From Eopsaltria australis (Eukaryota > Chordata > Aves > Passeriformes > Petroicidae), in assembly GCA_034509425.1 (NCBI GenBank), contig JAVTVJ010000143.1, positions 4,713,001-4,777,000 on the forward strand: DNA of 64,000 bases, in the 5' to 3' direction. Shown here piece by piece: positions 13,550-25,519 of this stretch; within the stretch, counting starts at the first letter, position 1, and the number at the start of each line of letters is the position of its first letter. The position numbers and the translations under genes are program-made. Below the pieces are notes generated by a model. The model was not told where the DNA came from. It saw only the letters and a program-made list of their open reading frames with translations, and made no database searches.

Positions 13550-13990
13550 TTTTTGATATTTGGCAAGGATGCCAAAGTCCAGCTCACACCTGGCCGTGTC
13601 TGGCACGCTCGTGTGCACACACCCACCAGCAGAGATGAGAGCCATCAGATTTCCAGGCTGACATTCCTGGTTTTACCTCTCCATCCTCTCACTACTGGGA
13701 CTCCTCCGAGGGTGGCCAGCCAGGGCTTCATAAGAGAGCCCAGGCACAATGGTAAAAGCGGGGAAGCTCCTGCAGGTCATTAGGAGCTTCCACGCCTTCC
13801 TTTGCCTTTTGTTGCTCTAAAAACCGTGAAAGGAGGGGACAAAGGCCGGGCACTGGCGGGGGCAGAGGGCTGGTGACATTATTGTGTAAGTGGCCACCGA
13901 GGGAGCTTAAATAGAGCAACACCCCACTGAGAGCCAGCTGCAAAGCCCTCCTGCTCTCCGTGCCACACTCCTGCTTTGACAGGCTGTAAG
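13550..13990. other. GC-richer unique block, possible conserved element
   Basis: A block of about 440 bp stands out from its AT-rich surroundings by higher GC and more CG dinucleotides, though not enough for a CpG island. It holds no convincing gene: frames on either strand are at most 118 codons and lack motifs. The part around 13.80-13.93 kb, with core strings such as CATTATTGTG and CTTAAATAGAG, reads like non-repetitive regulatory DNA. That impression is inference only, and an exon-poor ancient insertion is equally possible. Confidence 0.3.
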
Positions 13991-16900
13991 ACCTACAGAG
14001 CACCTGAGAACCCCTCTTCAGCTGGGAAGTCAATCTTATTCCTTCCAAGATATATTTGAGCAAAAGTAAACTTAGAGCAAGCATCGTTTATTACCTCATC
14101 CTAGCTAACTCTGTAGTGATTCAGGTATTGGAAGGATTCCTGTCCATAAACATGCACTGATGGCTGGGTAAGTCACAGTTCCCGTGCCAGTGGGATCCTC
14201 CAAACTTATTCTCAAATTATAAAGAAATACAGCTCGGCTGTAATACATAAACCATAAAAAAAAATGCCCTCACCCTTTCAGAAGAAAAATACAAGCTCTG
14301 CTTTTAACCTCCAACTGCTGAGACCTACAATCTTCAAAAATAGAGGGGGTAGAAGGAACCTGCATTTGTAACTAGATCTGTTGAAGCAATTCATCCCTGA
14401 AGTTCAGCAGTAATATATTTGCATTTATTTGCCTTTTAAGAGTTATCTTCACAGCCTTCCAAGTCAGTCCAGTCAGACTTAAAGAACTGACAGCTCTTCT
14501 TCAAGGCCTTCAACAGAGCAAATTCAACTTGTCAGATTTAAGGGCATCTGAATCAGCTCTTGCAGTATCTCCAGGTGTTTCTGAGACACAGCACTTCATA
14601 ATCTGGACTTTCAAGCAGCTACTTTAAAGAAAAGTTGTTTTGATTCAGTTTGGTCCTTCAAGCCTGGCTTTTACAGCAAAAACCAGAATCATGACAACAA
14701 TAATTTATTCCTTTTTCATAAAGTCAAAATTGCACTATAAAAGCATGTGTAAAAGCCCAGTTTCAGACAGATGGAAAACACCAGCTGCTTAATTCCTTCT
14801 AAAGTAGAAAGGGAATGGAAAGAAACCAGGACCTCTGCCAAGTTTTGTCACCAGTCTTATAGCAGCTTATTTATTCACAGCAATTTAGCTCAACATCATT
14901 GACTGGGTACATCACTGACTCGGGGTAAGGATGCAAATGAAACATCATTTTAACTTTCTGACGTTTCTGATAACAAGGAAAGGGCAGAAAAAGGTACTAC
15001 TTTGTTTCTTGGGGGCAAAGCACGCTCTTCTTGAAGCTTAGGAAATATCTTCCACAGCTTCTAGTTGAAGCATTTCAATCATATTGCAGTGCAAGAGGGA
15101 TCCCTGTGGAAATATAGGAGAGGAAAGTGGTGTGATTTCACCTCACACCAGGGCACCTGACATCCAATAGCCTTTGAAGATCAAGTGTCAGATGCTGTGG
15201 AAACACAGTGAACAAAAATACAGACAATTAGTAACCTGCAATTGTTCAGGCTGCTTCAGAATATCAGACAACTAAAGCAGCAGTGGGGTTAACAAGTGCA
15301 CTTTGCTATTTCTGGGTTTTTTTCAGAACACTGACATCCTTTATAGATTTCAATATTCCTGCCTTGGTCCAGACAGCTCTGTTGCTGAAGTCTGCAGACT
15401 TTCTGAGTGCACACCATGACTCCTAACACATAAAACATTATTCCAGAACACTTAAGGAAACGTAAACCTTGCCACTTGTGTCTGCAAACATTTAGCTCCT
15501 TGCAATTAGGAATGCTGCATCCATCATGGCTGCAGTAATAATTATAATGCCACCAGGAACAATTAGAATGTCACTAGTCGTGATGCCAGATGTGAGCAAA
15601 CACTTCAGATCTTGGTACTCTCAGTTTCCATGCTTAGCTATGCAAGTCCAAGGACCTGGGGTCTGCTAAGTGCCTTTTTAAAAGGTTTAAAGGGACAATA
15701 TTAATATATAAGCATTACCTCCTGAATAACCCCACACAAAAGGTTATTAGTAATTTATGTGCCTTTCTGTAGTACTTAAGCTGTCCTTCCCCTCATTGGA
15801 AACAAGCACTGACAAAGATATGATAGAGTGAGAAGCACCTCTACTAGAACCACAGCAGATGTGTTTCACCAATCTACCTACAAAGCCTATAAATATTTAA
15901 TTTTTTTTCAGATGGCTTTTTACCAGGTGATAGACTTTTCCAGGTATTTTGCCCTCATCAATGTTCAAGCAAAACATGCTGATAAGAAGGGCAGTGTCGA
16001 AATCTGGACATGTCAACACTTTAAAGTATCAAACCCCAGGGCTCCAAGAACAGTAAAATTCCTTCCCACTTAGAAGAAAAAGAGTTTTGTGTCAGCCTTG
16101 TTTGCCCCCTCCCCCCTCCAACTCCACTAATAACAAAGGATATACATTATTTACATGTAAACAGCTGGAGCAAGAACAGCTTCAGGCAACTTGGGGAATA
16201 TTCAACTGGCAGCACTGGTCAGGAGAAGAAAGGGTTATTATTTTCTATGCAGTATTCAATATCTGTCTTATAAAATATGTATATAAAGTGTGTACAATAA
16301 TTTGTTCCATGTACTGAGTACTCACAGCAGCTTCACATAACCCAACTAAGCAGCAGCTATGAAACAACCAACATCTTGCAGTTGTGGTGTCCTCTAAGAC
16401 ATAACTAGATGAGAGTAAGAATCCAATTCCTGTACATTTTTCTTAGAGTTTGGTGTCAAAAGACTCGGCTTTGAAAGTCTGCTGCCTCCCCCTGCTCCAG
16501 AAAACAACAATATAAGTCACTAAATAAGGACAGAATCAGCCTTGATTTACGGTTTAAATTCTGCTTTTAAGTACAGCCTCAGCAAGGAGTGGATTTCCCT
16601 GTGTGGGAGAGAGACTCAGGCACAGAAAGCAATGCTGACACTGCTGGCTGAGCAGGGGGAGAATTCCAGCTTTGCTCCCCTGCCCCAGTTTGCCCAGGGG
16701 CTGGGGGAAGCACATACCAGTGATACCAGTGGGTCTGGTCCACTTACACAACGACCAGAGAAACTCCACTCACCTTTCTTTTCCCCCATGCTTCCCTGCC
16801 CCACTCAAAGGCATCAGCCTGTCTGCACAAGTTCAGTCCTGTTGCCTTTTTACAACAAGCTGGAAATCTGAAAGGGGTGGAAGGGGAAATCAACTTTGGG

Positions 16901-17320
16901 ATGCTGTTTCTCAGCTCTTTTACACTACCAGTTCTGCAGGTCATTCCACTGAAGTGGAGGTGAGTTCTGTGGTGGACGTTTTTATCCAGCCACAGGGATT
17001 TTGAAAATCTGGAAATGAACTGGGTTCATTACTGTGATGACTTGGGAAAGGTTAAAATACGTGCTTTACAGAAATATTCCTGACAGAAAAGGTGTTACAT
17101 TTCCAACCTAAAAACCAGGTGTAAAACATGCCTAACACTACAGAGTCAACAAGTGGAAAAACCATGAACTAATAAAACTACGTCTGAAAACCAAAAGTTC
17201 ATTGGTTTAACTTCTACTGGGTCTCAAAGCCTTTTCTAAAATGCATTTAATTGGAATAATTTTCCGATACTGTTAGAGTAGACAGGACAGAAATGGATGA
17301 TTTTTTAAAACAAGATTGAA
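13991..17320. other. Unique non-coding DNA, no gene seen
   Basis: Nothing recognisable as a gene or mobile element. Two POU octamers occur (14417-14424 and 14931-14938). The second lies in a non-repetitive stretch (about 14.87-14.98 kb) with TGACTCGG and TCTGACG motifs. Short frames at 16.5-17.0 kb on both strands overlap each other and are probably chance. Confidence 0.6.
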
Positions 17321-17423
17321 AGTTGGTTGGGATTTTTTTTTAGGAATGTGTTTGGGTTTTGTCTGTTTGTTGTGATGTGTCTTGGTTGGTGGTGTTTTTC
17401 TTTGTTGGGTTTGTTTTTTTTCA
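17321..17423. repeat. GT-rich low-complexity tract
   Basis: About 100 bp in which the plus strand is mostly G and T, with T8 runs and repeated TTGGT/TTTGTT words. There is no clean unit. It is the strand-complement of the A/C-rich tracts elsewhere in the window. Confidence 0.8.
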
Positions 17424-19864
17424 TAGGTATCAAATCAGGACTAGTGGTTTTAATACCAGAGGAGAAGCCGTGGGAACCTAACCTTCAATTTTGTTTATAG
17501 AGTAACTCCTGTACATGGCCATCAACAAACCACCTGAATTGTCTACCTTGGCTTCCCTCTATTTAAGAGAGAAATAATTATTACATTTCTGAATGATACT
17601 GCAAGAATCAGTTAATGAAGCTTAATTTAGCTAATGAATTCATCAAGAACCACTAAATGAAGCATGGCTGATAGTTAAGCAATGTTTTGATATTTGAAAA
17701 TGTATTCGCTAGCATGAAGTGTATTTGATTGTTAGTGATAATTTCTCTGGGGCAGTTTGGTATAAACTATTCATCTTAATTAAGTACTACATGTTCAAAA
17801 AAATCACCATTTCTGCAGTATAGACCTTCTGCTGTGTTACCTCTGTCATTATTTAAACTGGAACAGATATTCTAGCATGGTTTAACATTGCATTTGGATT
17901 AGGCTTGGCTGGAATCTCAAGGTAGCTTTTAGCATTGACAAAAGCTAATAATTGTAAAAAAACCTTTGGCTAGGTTCCTTTACTGCTGGTGGGCTGTTGG
18001 GAAGAGACTAAATGGTGGTGGATTTTCTTTCTGTCATGCTTCCCTTCCTCAGCATGACAAGAATACCTGTCTGCCCCCATCTAGTGTTGTGCTTCACTTA
18101 AACTCTTTGTGCCCCGGAAAACTGTTTGGAATATTCCCCACTCCCACCACTGCCCACTTTTGTAGGGGAAAATGACACCCCAATGCTCCAAACATCACAA
18201 GCACAGAGACGCAAGCACAGAACTCCCAAATCACCCCATCAACGCCAGGGCTCTGAGCAAGGGGAGAAAACCCCACCAGAAATGCAGAGCAAACATTGGA
18301 ACAGAGGTCCCAACGCCACAGATTCTGCCTCAGAGCTCTGCCAAGCCCCACCTCTCATAAAGGATGTTCCTCTTCCAGCAGTCATTAGCAGCACACAATC
18401 CTCTCTCAGGGTAGGGAATGTCCTCAGGGGGGTGAGCTGTTACCTCACCAGAGCAGCCAGAACTTCTGTGGCTTCAGACGTGCTTGTTCTCAAAACTGCC
18501 TCTTTTAATGCAGCTCCTCACTGCTGGTCTCCACGGACAAATTCACGGAAGTGTGCTTATTCACTCGTCCAAAGTTTTGCTTGGATAGGCCACCTCTAAA
18601 ATCCGTGGCCAGAACCATCATATTGTGTACATTAAAAAAAAACTTAAAAAAACAAATCAGTAAAATAATTGCTTTGAAAGTTACATTGCTTGATCCAGAA
18701 GTTCTTGCTGAACAAATGAAGGGAAAAAAAAGAAACAAAAACTCAAATCCCACGACTGTCAGCTCCCTGTGGGATTTTCCCATTAAACACAGGGTATATA
18801 AGCCTCAGTAAACTGTAAGCAATTTCTTTGTGAATTTTCCCCAGTTTGCTTTCCTTTGGCTTTCCATACTGGAAATCAAGGCCACTTCAATGGTGATAAA
18901 GATGATGATATTTGACATTTTAAATATGTATCAGATATTATAAAAGTAAAGGGATAAGAGGAACAAAAATCCCTCTCAAAAGACCTTTAAATTTTTTAGC
19001 AAAATATGAAAAGGGAAACAGTCCTGTGGTTTTGAATTATTTTGCAAATATAACTTAAGCAATTAGGTTTTGTTTAATCTCTTGCCAAAGAGCTGCATAC
19101 CAGCTGAATTTCCACTTTTGCTAGAGGAAATGTCTGGCCTTACAAAGCAGTTCATTACAGTTTCAGTGAGAAAAAAGTAAAGCTGATTGTACTGGTACAA
19201 GTATTTAATTTTACATCTCAACCCAGGCTTCTAATTAATCATTTAAACCCTAGGAAATGGTGTCATCCTAAGCTTCCTAACAATTGACATAATGCACTAA
19301 AATATTACCTCATGTAACCTGAATGAAAGCAGTCCAAAGGTCTGCTTTCTTCAGGTCATATCCATGTGCTGGGTTTGGTTTTTTTTTCAGAGCTCAATAT
19401 GTATCAGCATGTCTGCAGGTAATTATTAGGGGATAAGCAGTGCTTTGAAACAATGGCTATAAAATAATCTATAACTCATGGCCTGGATTATGAAGAAGGC
19501 TGGGAGAACGCAGTAGGGACACAATGACAAACCAGTTGGTGCAACTCCACCTAAAAACCTGATGTACAGATAGGGAAGAGTTTTTGGCTTCTTGTTAAAC
19601 TCAGTTTCTTAGCAGCTACCCTTCCCTGGCACAAGACAGAGCTCTAGAGACAGATCTGGCAGGTCAGCCACCATCCAACCAATTTTTCACATCTTGGCCT
19701 TCCTTCTATTCATTCTTTACAAGGATCTTTGCCTGAGTTTCTTGGATATGAGAACATCTCAAAAGCTTCCCACTGTTTAGCTCTTTGAAATGAAATATTT
19801 TTCCCGGGATTACCCAGGAAGCATGAAATTCCAGTTTAAAGGTACAATTTATTTGATGGTATTT
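17424..19864. other. Unique non-coding DNA, no gene seen
   Basis: No gene found. The 157-codon frame at 18126-18599 is Ser/Pro/Thr/Gln-biased, has no domain, and overlaps other frames, so I do not call it. 17.55-17.90 kb and 18.80-19.40 kb are AT-rich and non-repetitive. The right edge abuts the CR1 copy. Confidence 0.6.
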
Positions 19865-19898
19865 CACAGAATCATCAATGCTGGAAGAGAACTTCAGT
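19865..19898 (-). mobile_element. CR1 3'-end fragment adjoining a longer CR1
   Basis: On the plus strand it begins CACAGAATCATC and continues as a diverged version of the CR1 3' terminal segment (GGAAGAGAACTTCA resembling the usual GGAAGGGACCTT). A second CACAGAAT follows at once at 19899. This looks like the remnant of one CR1 3' end lying directly beside another copy. It could instead be an internal duplication of a single element's 3' end. Confidence 0.6.
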
Positions 19899-20138
19899 CA
19901 CAGAATAGCCTGGGTAGGTAGGGATCCACAAGGATCATCAAAGTCCAACTATTGGCCCTGTTCAGGACACCCCAAGAGTCACACCCTGTGCCTGAGAGCA
20001 TTGTCCAAACTCTTTCTGAGCTCTGTCAGTCTGGTGCTGTGACCACTGTCCTAAGGAGCTGTTCCAGTGCCCAACCACCCTCTGGGTGAAGAGCCTTTTC
20101 CTGATATCCAACCTAAACCTCCCCTGACACAACTTCAG
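19899..20138 (-). mobile_element. CR1 LINE, 5'-truncated 3' UTR copy
   Basis: The plus strand reads as antisense avian CR1: CACAGAAT at the left (the element's 3' terminus), then AGGATCATCAAAGTCCAAC, CACCCCAAGAGTCACACC, CCAACCACCCTCTGGGTGAAG and CCAACCTAAACCTCCCC. All of these are standard landmarks of passerine CR1 3' regions. Only about 240 bp is present and it stops after the ACAACTTCAG landmark, so the copy is strongly 5' truncated, as is usual for CR1. It has no coding capacity: the open frame at 20067-20291 is this repeat read in antisense. Divergence looks moderate. Confidence 0.93.
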
Positions 20139-20719
20139 TGCTGCTCTGTTGAAATACCTGAAAATTTACACTTGCTATTGCAAAAATATAAGAAAACTTC
20201 CTTTCCCTTCCCACAGGAATTGGATACAAAATCATGCCCTCCTCAGAATGCAGTAAATCTTAGTTATCTGGCATATATTTCACTGTATTAAGAAAATCCC
20301 AGCTTCAGACCTGATTTTGTTTTACTCCCAACTTTTCTCAAGCAAACATCACACCCCAGCAAAAATGTGATTGTTGGTGGAGCCATGGAGGATCCTCTTA
20401 GCAAGTTCTTAGGCATCACAGAACCTTTAAAAGAACTTCCTGTACCACAACAAACTGAGCTGCGAACTAAATACACCCGGTTTGTACAATGCAGAGTCAG
20501 TAAATGTAAATGCAATCCAAGGTGTGTAGGCCTTTCATTCCTCAAAAATGTTCTCAGGCAATGTTACTGAATGGAAGTGTCAGAATATCAGTGCCTTCTG
20601 GTGATGAAGGAAGGATTCCCACTTTACCTCTCACTAAAATCAGAAATAAACAGGCTAAGCACACACAAGGGACAATAAGAGTGCTCCGCAGCAGGGTGTT
20701 CATACCTGTATATGGATGA
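20139..20719. other. Unique spacer between two CR1 copies
   Basis: No gene or repeat recognised. The frames here are short (67-85 codons) and without motifs. It separates the younger CR1 copy on the left from the older one on the right. Confidence 0.55.
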
Positions 20720-21342
20720 TGTACAGAATCACAGGAGGCAGGGATGAAGGAGGTCTAAAATTTCAGCTGGGCTGCCCCCACCCTTTCTTTTCAGGCACAG
20801 TCAACTCACACCTGACTAGCAAAGATCTAACCATTTCTGGAGATCTCCAGTGGAAGCTCCATAACCTGGCAATCATTCCAGCACCACACTACTCTTAGCA
20901 TTAACAAAAACCTTTCCTCATGTTTAACCTGCTCCTGTCTTAGCTTCTGGAGACTAACATCAGGAAGCAGCAGCTCAGAAGGAACCATAAGAGCACTCAA
21001 TGGAGGGAAGGATCACTTTACGTCAGCTACAAATGAGACATCTACTTAAACATCATTCCTTGTAATTTTTATAAAAAATATGTTAACCACTATTTGCATC
21101 ACAGTCCCCCACAATCCATAACAATTCTTAAAGCATTTTTTCTTCAAAATAACCATCTAGCTGTTCCTAAGTGCATAATCTGACACTTTTTCTTGATAAT
21201 TTGCTTTTATTTTTCTCAATGTTTTTTTACTACCTAGTTTTCCAAGCTGTTCTTGTTTTTCCAATTGTGTGTGGCATAGTGTCACCTGCCAATTTAATAT
21301 GCACCCTTTCTATGTTGCCATCCCTATCATCAAGGAAATCAT
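20720..21342 (-). mobile_element. Ancient, internally deleted CR1-like LINE relic
   Basis: Although heavily diverged, this follows antisense CR1 landmarks in the right order. There is ACAGAATCACAGGA (3' end, 20724), then CATTCCAGCACCACACTACT and CCTCATGTTTAACCTGCTCC (about 20.87-20.93 kb). Next come GGATCACTTTACGTC (about 21.01 kb), TGTTAACCACTATTTG and CAGTCCCCCACAATCC (about 21.08-21.12 kb), CTAAGTGCATAATCTGACAC (21.17 kb), and GTGTCACCTGCCAATTTA followed by CCATCCCTATCATCAAGG (21.28-21.34 kb). The last landmarks belong to the end of the reverse-transcriptase ORF. Spacing between the 3' UTR and GGATCACTT landmarks is shorter than in intact CR1, implying an internal deletion of a few hundred bp. 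No coding potential remains. The family assignment is from memory of CR1 structure, not an alignment. Confidence 0.62.
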
Positions 21343-21420
21343 GGAACTGTACAAGAACCAAAATGGAACCAAAATGGAACCAAAATGGAATAATGGAATT
21401 GTGCAAGAACCAAAATGCCA
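21341..21420. repeat. About 52-bp imperfect duplication with embedded 11-bp repeat
   Basis: The segment starting ATGGAACTGTACAAG at 21341 recurs as ATGGAATTGTGCAAG at 21393, an offset of 52 bp, and each is followed by AACCAAAATG. Within the first copy the 11-mer AACCAAAATGG is repeated three times (about 21357-21389). The structure adjoins the end of the ancient CR1 and probably arose by slippage after that insertion. No function is implied. Confidence 0.85.
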
Positions 21421-22394
21421 TTAAAACAACTTTCTCATTTGGCAAAGGATCACTGGCAGCAAATTCTTGAACATGCTTTGCCAGCCAACCACGATGTGCA
21501 TTTCAGAATCACCTCAGCTAGTCCATGTAACAAATGAGATGGTGCCTGATCAGGATGCAAGGTAATATGAAAAACCTTCCCTGGTATTGAGGGGAGCTCT
21601 TCTATCCATGCCACCTCTACATTTTCCCAGAGACTGTCAAGCTGGTTTCAGATTATTCATTTGGGACATATCTGCTGGATAATCACAGATCTCCTTCCTA
21701 CCCTAATGCTGCTGTCAGATCTTTAGTGGAACTGATATTGGTCTAACCATGCAATGCAAAGGACTTTGCCATCTAGGTCAGAACATCAGTGCCATCAGAG
21801 CTCACAAAATGCTTACCCCTCACAAAATCTGTGTTTCCTGACACCCCCATTCTCATTTTCCTCTCCTCATCCTGGTCTGGAACTCTTGAGTGCCAATAGT
21901 GTGACTGCCCTTGAGAAGTTAAAGCAAAACAGAAAGTAAAACAATTTTATTCTTGCAAACACACCTGCATTTTGCATCAATCCTGTGCCTGCAGCACTTC
22001 GCTGTCTTGCCCTTGGTCTGTCAGTCCATTTTCAGCCCTTGAGGCAGAGGCAGGACACTTTTTATCCTGTGGTTCCTCCCAATAATGCACCGTGCCTCCC
22101 ACAGTGGCTTGAGCACCAATTGAAGCTGTAGGTTCCTGTTGGCACAGAGGGAATGCAGTGCAATCCTTACAAATCCAAATTGCTTTCGATTGCTGCACGT
22201 GGCACAGACAGAGACATTGCAAATGACAGCCCTTATTTAGAACATGGACTTCCTGGGAGCTTGAAACTTTAATGATTTGCAGACCAAATTTGTAAGAAAA
22301 TCAGCAGCACACTTTTCTAACTAATTAGCAAATAGAGGCAATCGTGGAGGATTTTACCATCCTGCTTTAATAATCTCTATCAGCAACATTCTCT

Positions 22395-22410
22395 CCCCCC
22401 CCCCAAAAAA
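22395..22410. repeat. C10-A6 homopolymer junction
   Basis: Ten C residues are followed directly by six A residues. It is a short length-variable site prone to sequencing and assembly error. Confidence 0.9.
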
Positions 22411-25400
22411 TACCTGCATTTAGCAAGGATTGAATAAATTTAATGTAATGAATTCAGGTTCCTCTTATTTTATGCTTTGACCAAAGTAACACTTGGTTAA
22501 ATGTATATTTTTCCATTTCAGCAGAATAATTAACGGAGAAAAAAATTCCACCTGCTTTGACGTATTCCATTTTTATTTTGGAGACCCCCAAATCCTAGTT
22601 TTCCTAGTAGGCCTGTTACAGTGTGTTAAAACTCTCCTCCCTTAAATTATGACTCAAGAGTCATTCATTACTTCAGGAGTGCTTTCAGGTACAGAAAATC
22701 AGTCTTGAAATTCAAATCTGTCTGCCGAAAAGCCTCAAAAATCCCATTTTGCATACTTCCCCACCCACTGATTTGTTGTTCTTCTGTCAGTTCATGCTCC
22801 TTCTGACAAACATATGTCCTGATTTGTTTGTTTGTACAAGATGATGAGCAGAAAAGGTAGAAAATTACATATAATTGAGTAAAAATATTTTGCCTATGGG
22901 GGGAAATTAAGTAAAACCTGCACTCATCCACACTTAAAGAGTGTGACAGCAATTAATTAGACTTACTTTGTAGTGAGCTGACAAAAATACTCAATATTAA
23001 CCTAAGTATTTTTTGTAATAGTTGTAATACATTGTACAGATGGGCAACTTAGTATTTTATTTCCTAATATGGCAAATCAAACACTGCTCTGGCTTTTGAA
23101 AGCCAAAACTACCTACTCTTAATACAGCAAGAAAAATCACTGTGGTTCACTGTTTAGCTGTGCTGGGATATCAGCAAATCTTTGTACCTTAGGTGAATAA
23201 TTATGTGTGTTTTTAAAATATCCACAACATCTCATCCCTGAGAATTTCAAGCATTTCAAATGTCTGCTCAGCAAGGTTATTGGGCCTTTCTGGAGTCAGC
23301 ATTTTATCCAGTTTGGATGAGCAGCAGAGGGTTTGTGGTTTGCTCAGAGTTAATGGCAGAGCTCCTGCCGTGCCTGTGCTCTCCTGCTCTGCCCACAGGA
23401 CCACACACCCTCATCACCCCACAAGACAGCACAGGCCTCGAAGGAAAATGTATTTCCAGTACAAGCTTTGTACTTCTCTCCCATGCAGCCAACACTACAG
23501 CCTAGAACAACTGTATAACTCTATTTACTCCCAGATATACAGCATTCTCTAGAATTTTTAACCTCTTTGTACCCAGTTGAAGGTGCCTTGACTGAAAACT
23601 GACATTTCCACCTAGATTTTCTATGAACTGGATGAATATGCAATGATAGGGGCATGAAATCAAGTGAGCTGGGGGAAGGAGAATCCCTCAGTTTGTTTTT
23701 TACACAAGTTACTTCATACAGCTTTAAAAAAAACACTGTAGGGGAAATGCTGGGATCAATGTACTTTGTCTTTTGCTTGTAGAGATGTTTCACAAGCACC
23801 AATAAAAAACTCCAAGGAACAAGAAACCTCCCAAAACATTATTTTAAATGAAACTGAAATATTTTAAAATTAAATAAATGTGCAGGGAGCCACAGGGAGT
23901 AGCCAAATATTTGGAGCTGGCAATAACCATTGTTTAAGAGCCTCATCTCGGTCTTTTAATGACTGGAATTCCTTTGGGTTTTTTGTTGAGGCAGAAATTA
24001 TATATTTCCTCATGAAATATGCAGTTTGGATTTCACAAAAGGTCAGTCTATCGATGGCCCTGAAATCCTGTTACGTATGGCTTGATGAAATTGCAAAATA
24101 CTGTTTCTAGTAACCTGCAGGGTCACTTCTCTCCCCTTTTTACAAAGGGCCTGTACTAGACATCATTTAAATCCTACTTAAGACATTAAAACAGGGTTTA
24201 AGTGGGATTTTAAAGATTAATAAACCTCATGTAGGTCTTTTAAACCAGGATGAACTTAATCTGCAATTCTCAGCAGCACATCAGGACAAGCTCACTACAG
24301 TTTTCTACACTTGCTCTGTGAGTACAGAATACAACAGGCTGAGAGTGAAAACATCTGTGATTTCCACAACTATTAATTCAATCACTGTCCAGACAACTGG
24401 GGAATCTAGTTATTTCCAGTCTGCTTCAGCACATTCATCAAATAAAGGGGAAAAACAATGGAAAGCACCAGGAAGCCAAATTCCAGCTACAGTGCCCTAG
24501 CAGAACAAGCTGTAACATCAACAAGTATTTTAAAGTAAATCACATTAGGGATTGAATGTATTTATCCATATTGAAATTGGGTTTATGTTCAAAAAATGTG
24601 GGAGCACTCACAATGTGGTGATTTTTATATTCATTCACCCAAGCCCTGTGCTCCTGGTATCGATCAAATGTTTTCTGTAAAGTTTACCAGGGACCAAAAA
24701 AACTGCTGGGTAAGATTTGTACACAGCCAGTAGCAGGCACATTCAATTATGGTAGTGTTTAATTAACTGCACAATGAAACATGGTCATTAAATGAGTTTC
24801 TATCTCAAGGAAATATTTGTAGAAAATGTACCCAGCTCCTCTTTCTCCTTGTTTTAGAGAATGAAGTGCAAAAAGACAGATGCAACTGACAGCAATTTTT
24901 GTCTCCTGGTGGCTCAGGAGATGTGGAGCCCAACTCTTATGCAATGGATTGAGAATAAATTTAACCTGTCTATGAAAAGCAAAGTAATCTGTAGGTATCT
25001 TGCACTGACTGAGGGTCAGGTTTGGTTTTTCATTTAACTACCCACCCTGGCTATATAATAAATCTTACATAAACAAACCCAGACAGTAGGATTAAAGGAT
25101 AAACATAACTAATGCTCAGATCCAGAGTCTGTGATGAATGAGAGATGAAAAAGCCAAACAAGCCCCAAAAGATGCACCATGCACGTACACTGCCTTTCAT
25201 TTTCCAACCTGACCAAAGTGTATCTTTTTATTTCCTAAAAATTAACCTATATTTAAATATACTTCAGTTGATTTTGAACTTGTTGTTTCCTGCTATTATC
25301 ACTTAATAAGAAGGGGTTTTTTTCCTGATGTAGTTATATTGAAGATTATTAACAGTAAATGCCTAGAAGAATTAATGATTTTATAACTTCTGTGTTCAAG

Positions 25401-25487
25401 ACTCCTGGGAAAAACCATTCTGATGTTTGCTGAGCACAATGAAAGGAGGAATTTCGTTTCAAGGCACTTGCAAAACATATATATGCT

Positions 25488-25519
25488 ATTTTATATTACT
25501 CCAATTTTATATTATTCCC
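25488..25519. repeat. 16-bp tandem duplication, two mismatches
   Basis: ATTTTATATTACTCCA (25488-25503) is followed by ATTTTATATTATTCCC (25504-25519), 14 of 16 positions identical. It is an older slippage duplication than the perfect pair at 1096. Confidence 0.85.

Noticed and set aside
18126..18599. 157-codon plus-strand frame
   Set aside because: Compositionally biased, with no motif and competing frames. No splice or promoter context is visible.
20067..20291. 74-codon plus-strand frame
   Set aside because: Its first third is antisense CR1 3' UTR, so it is not a gene.
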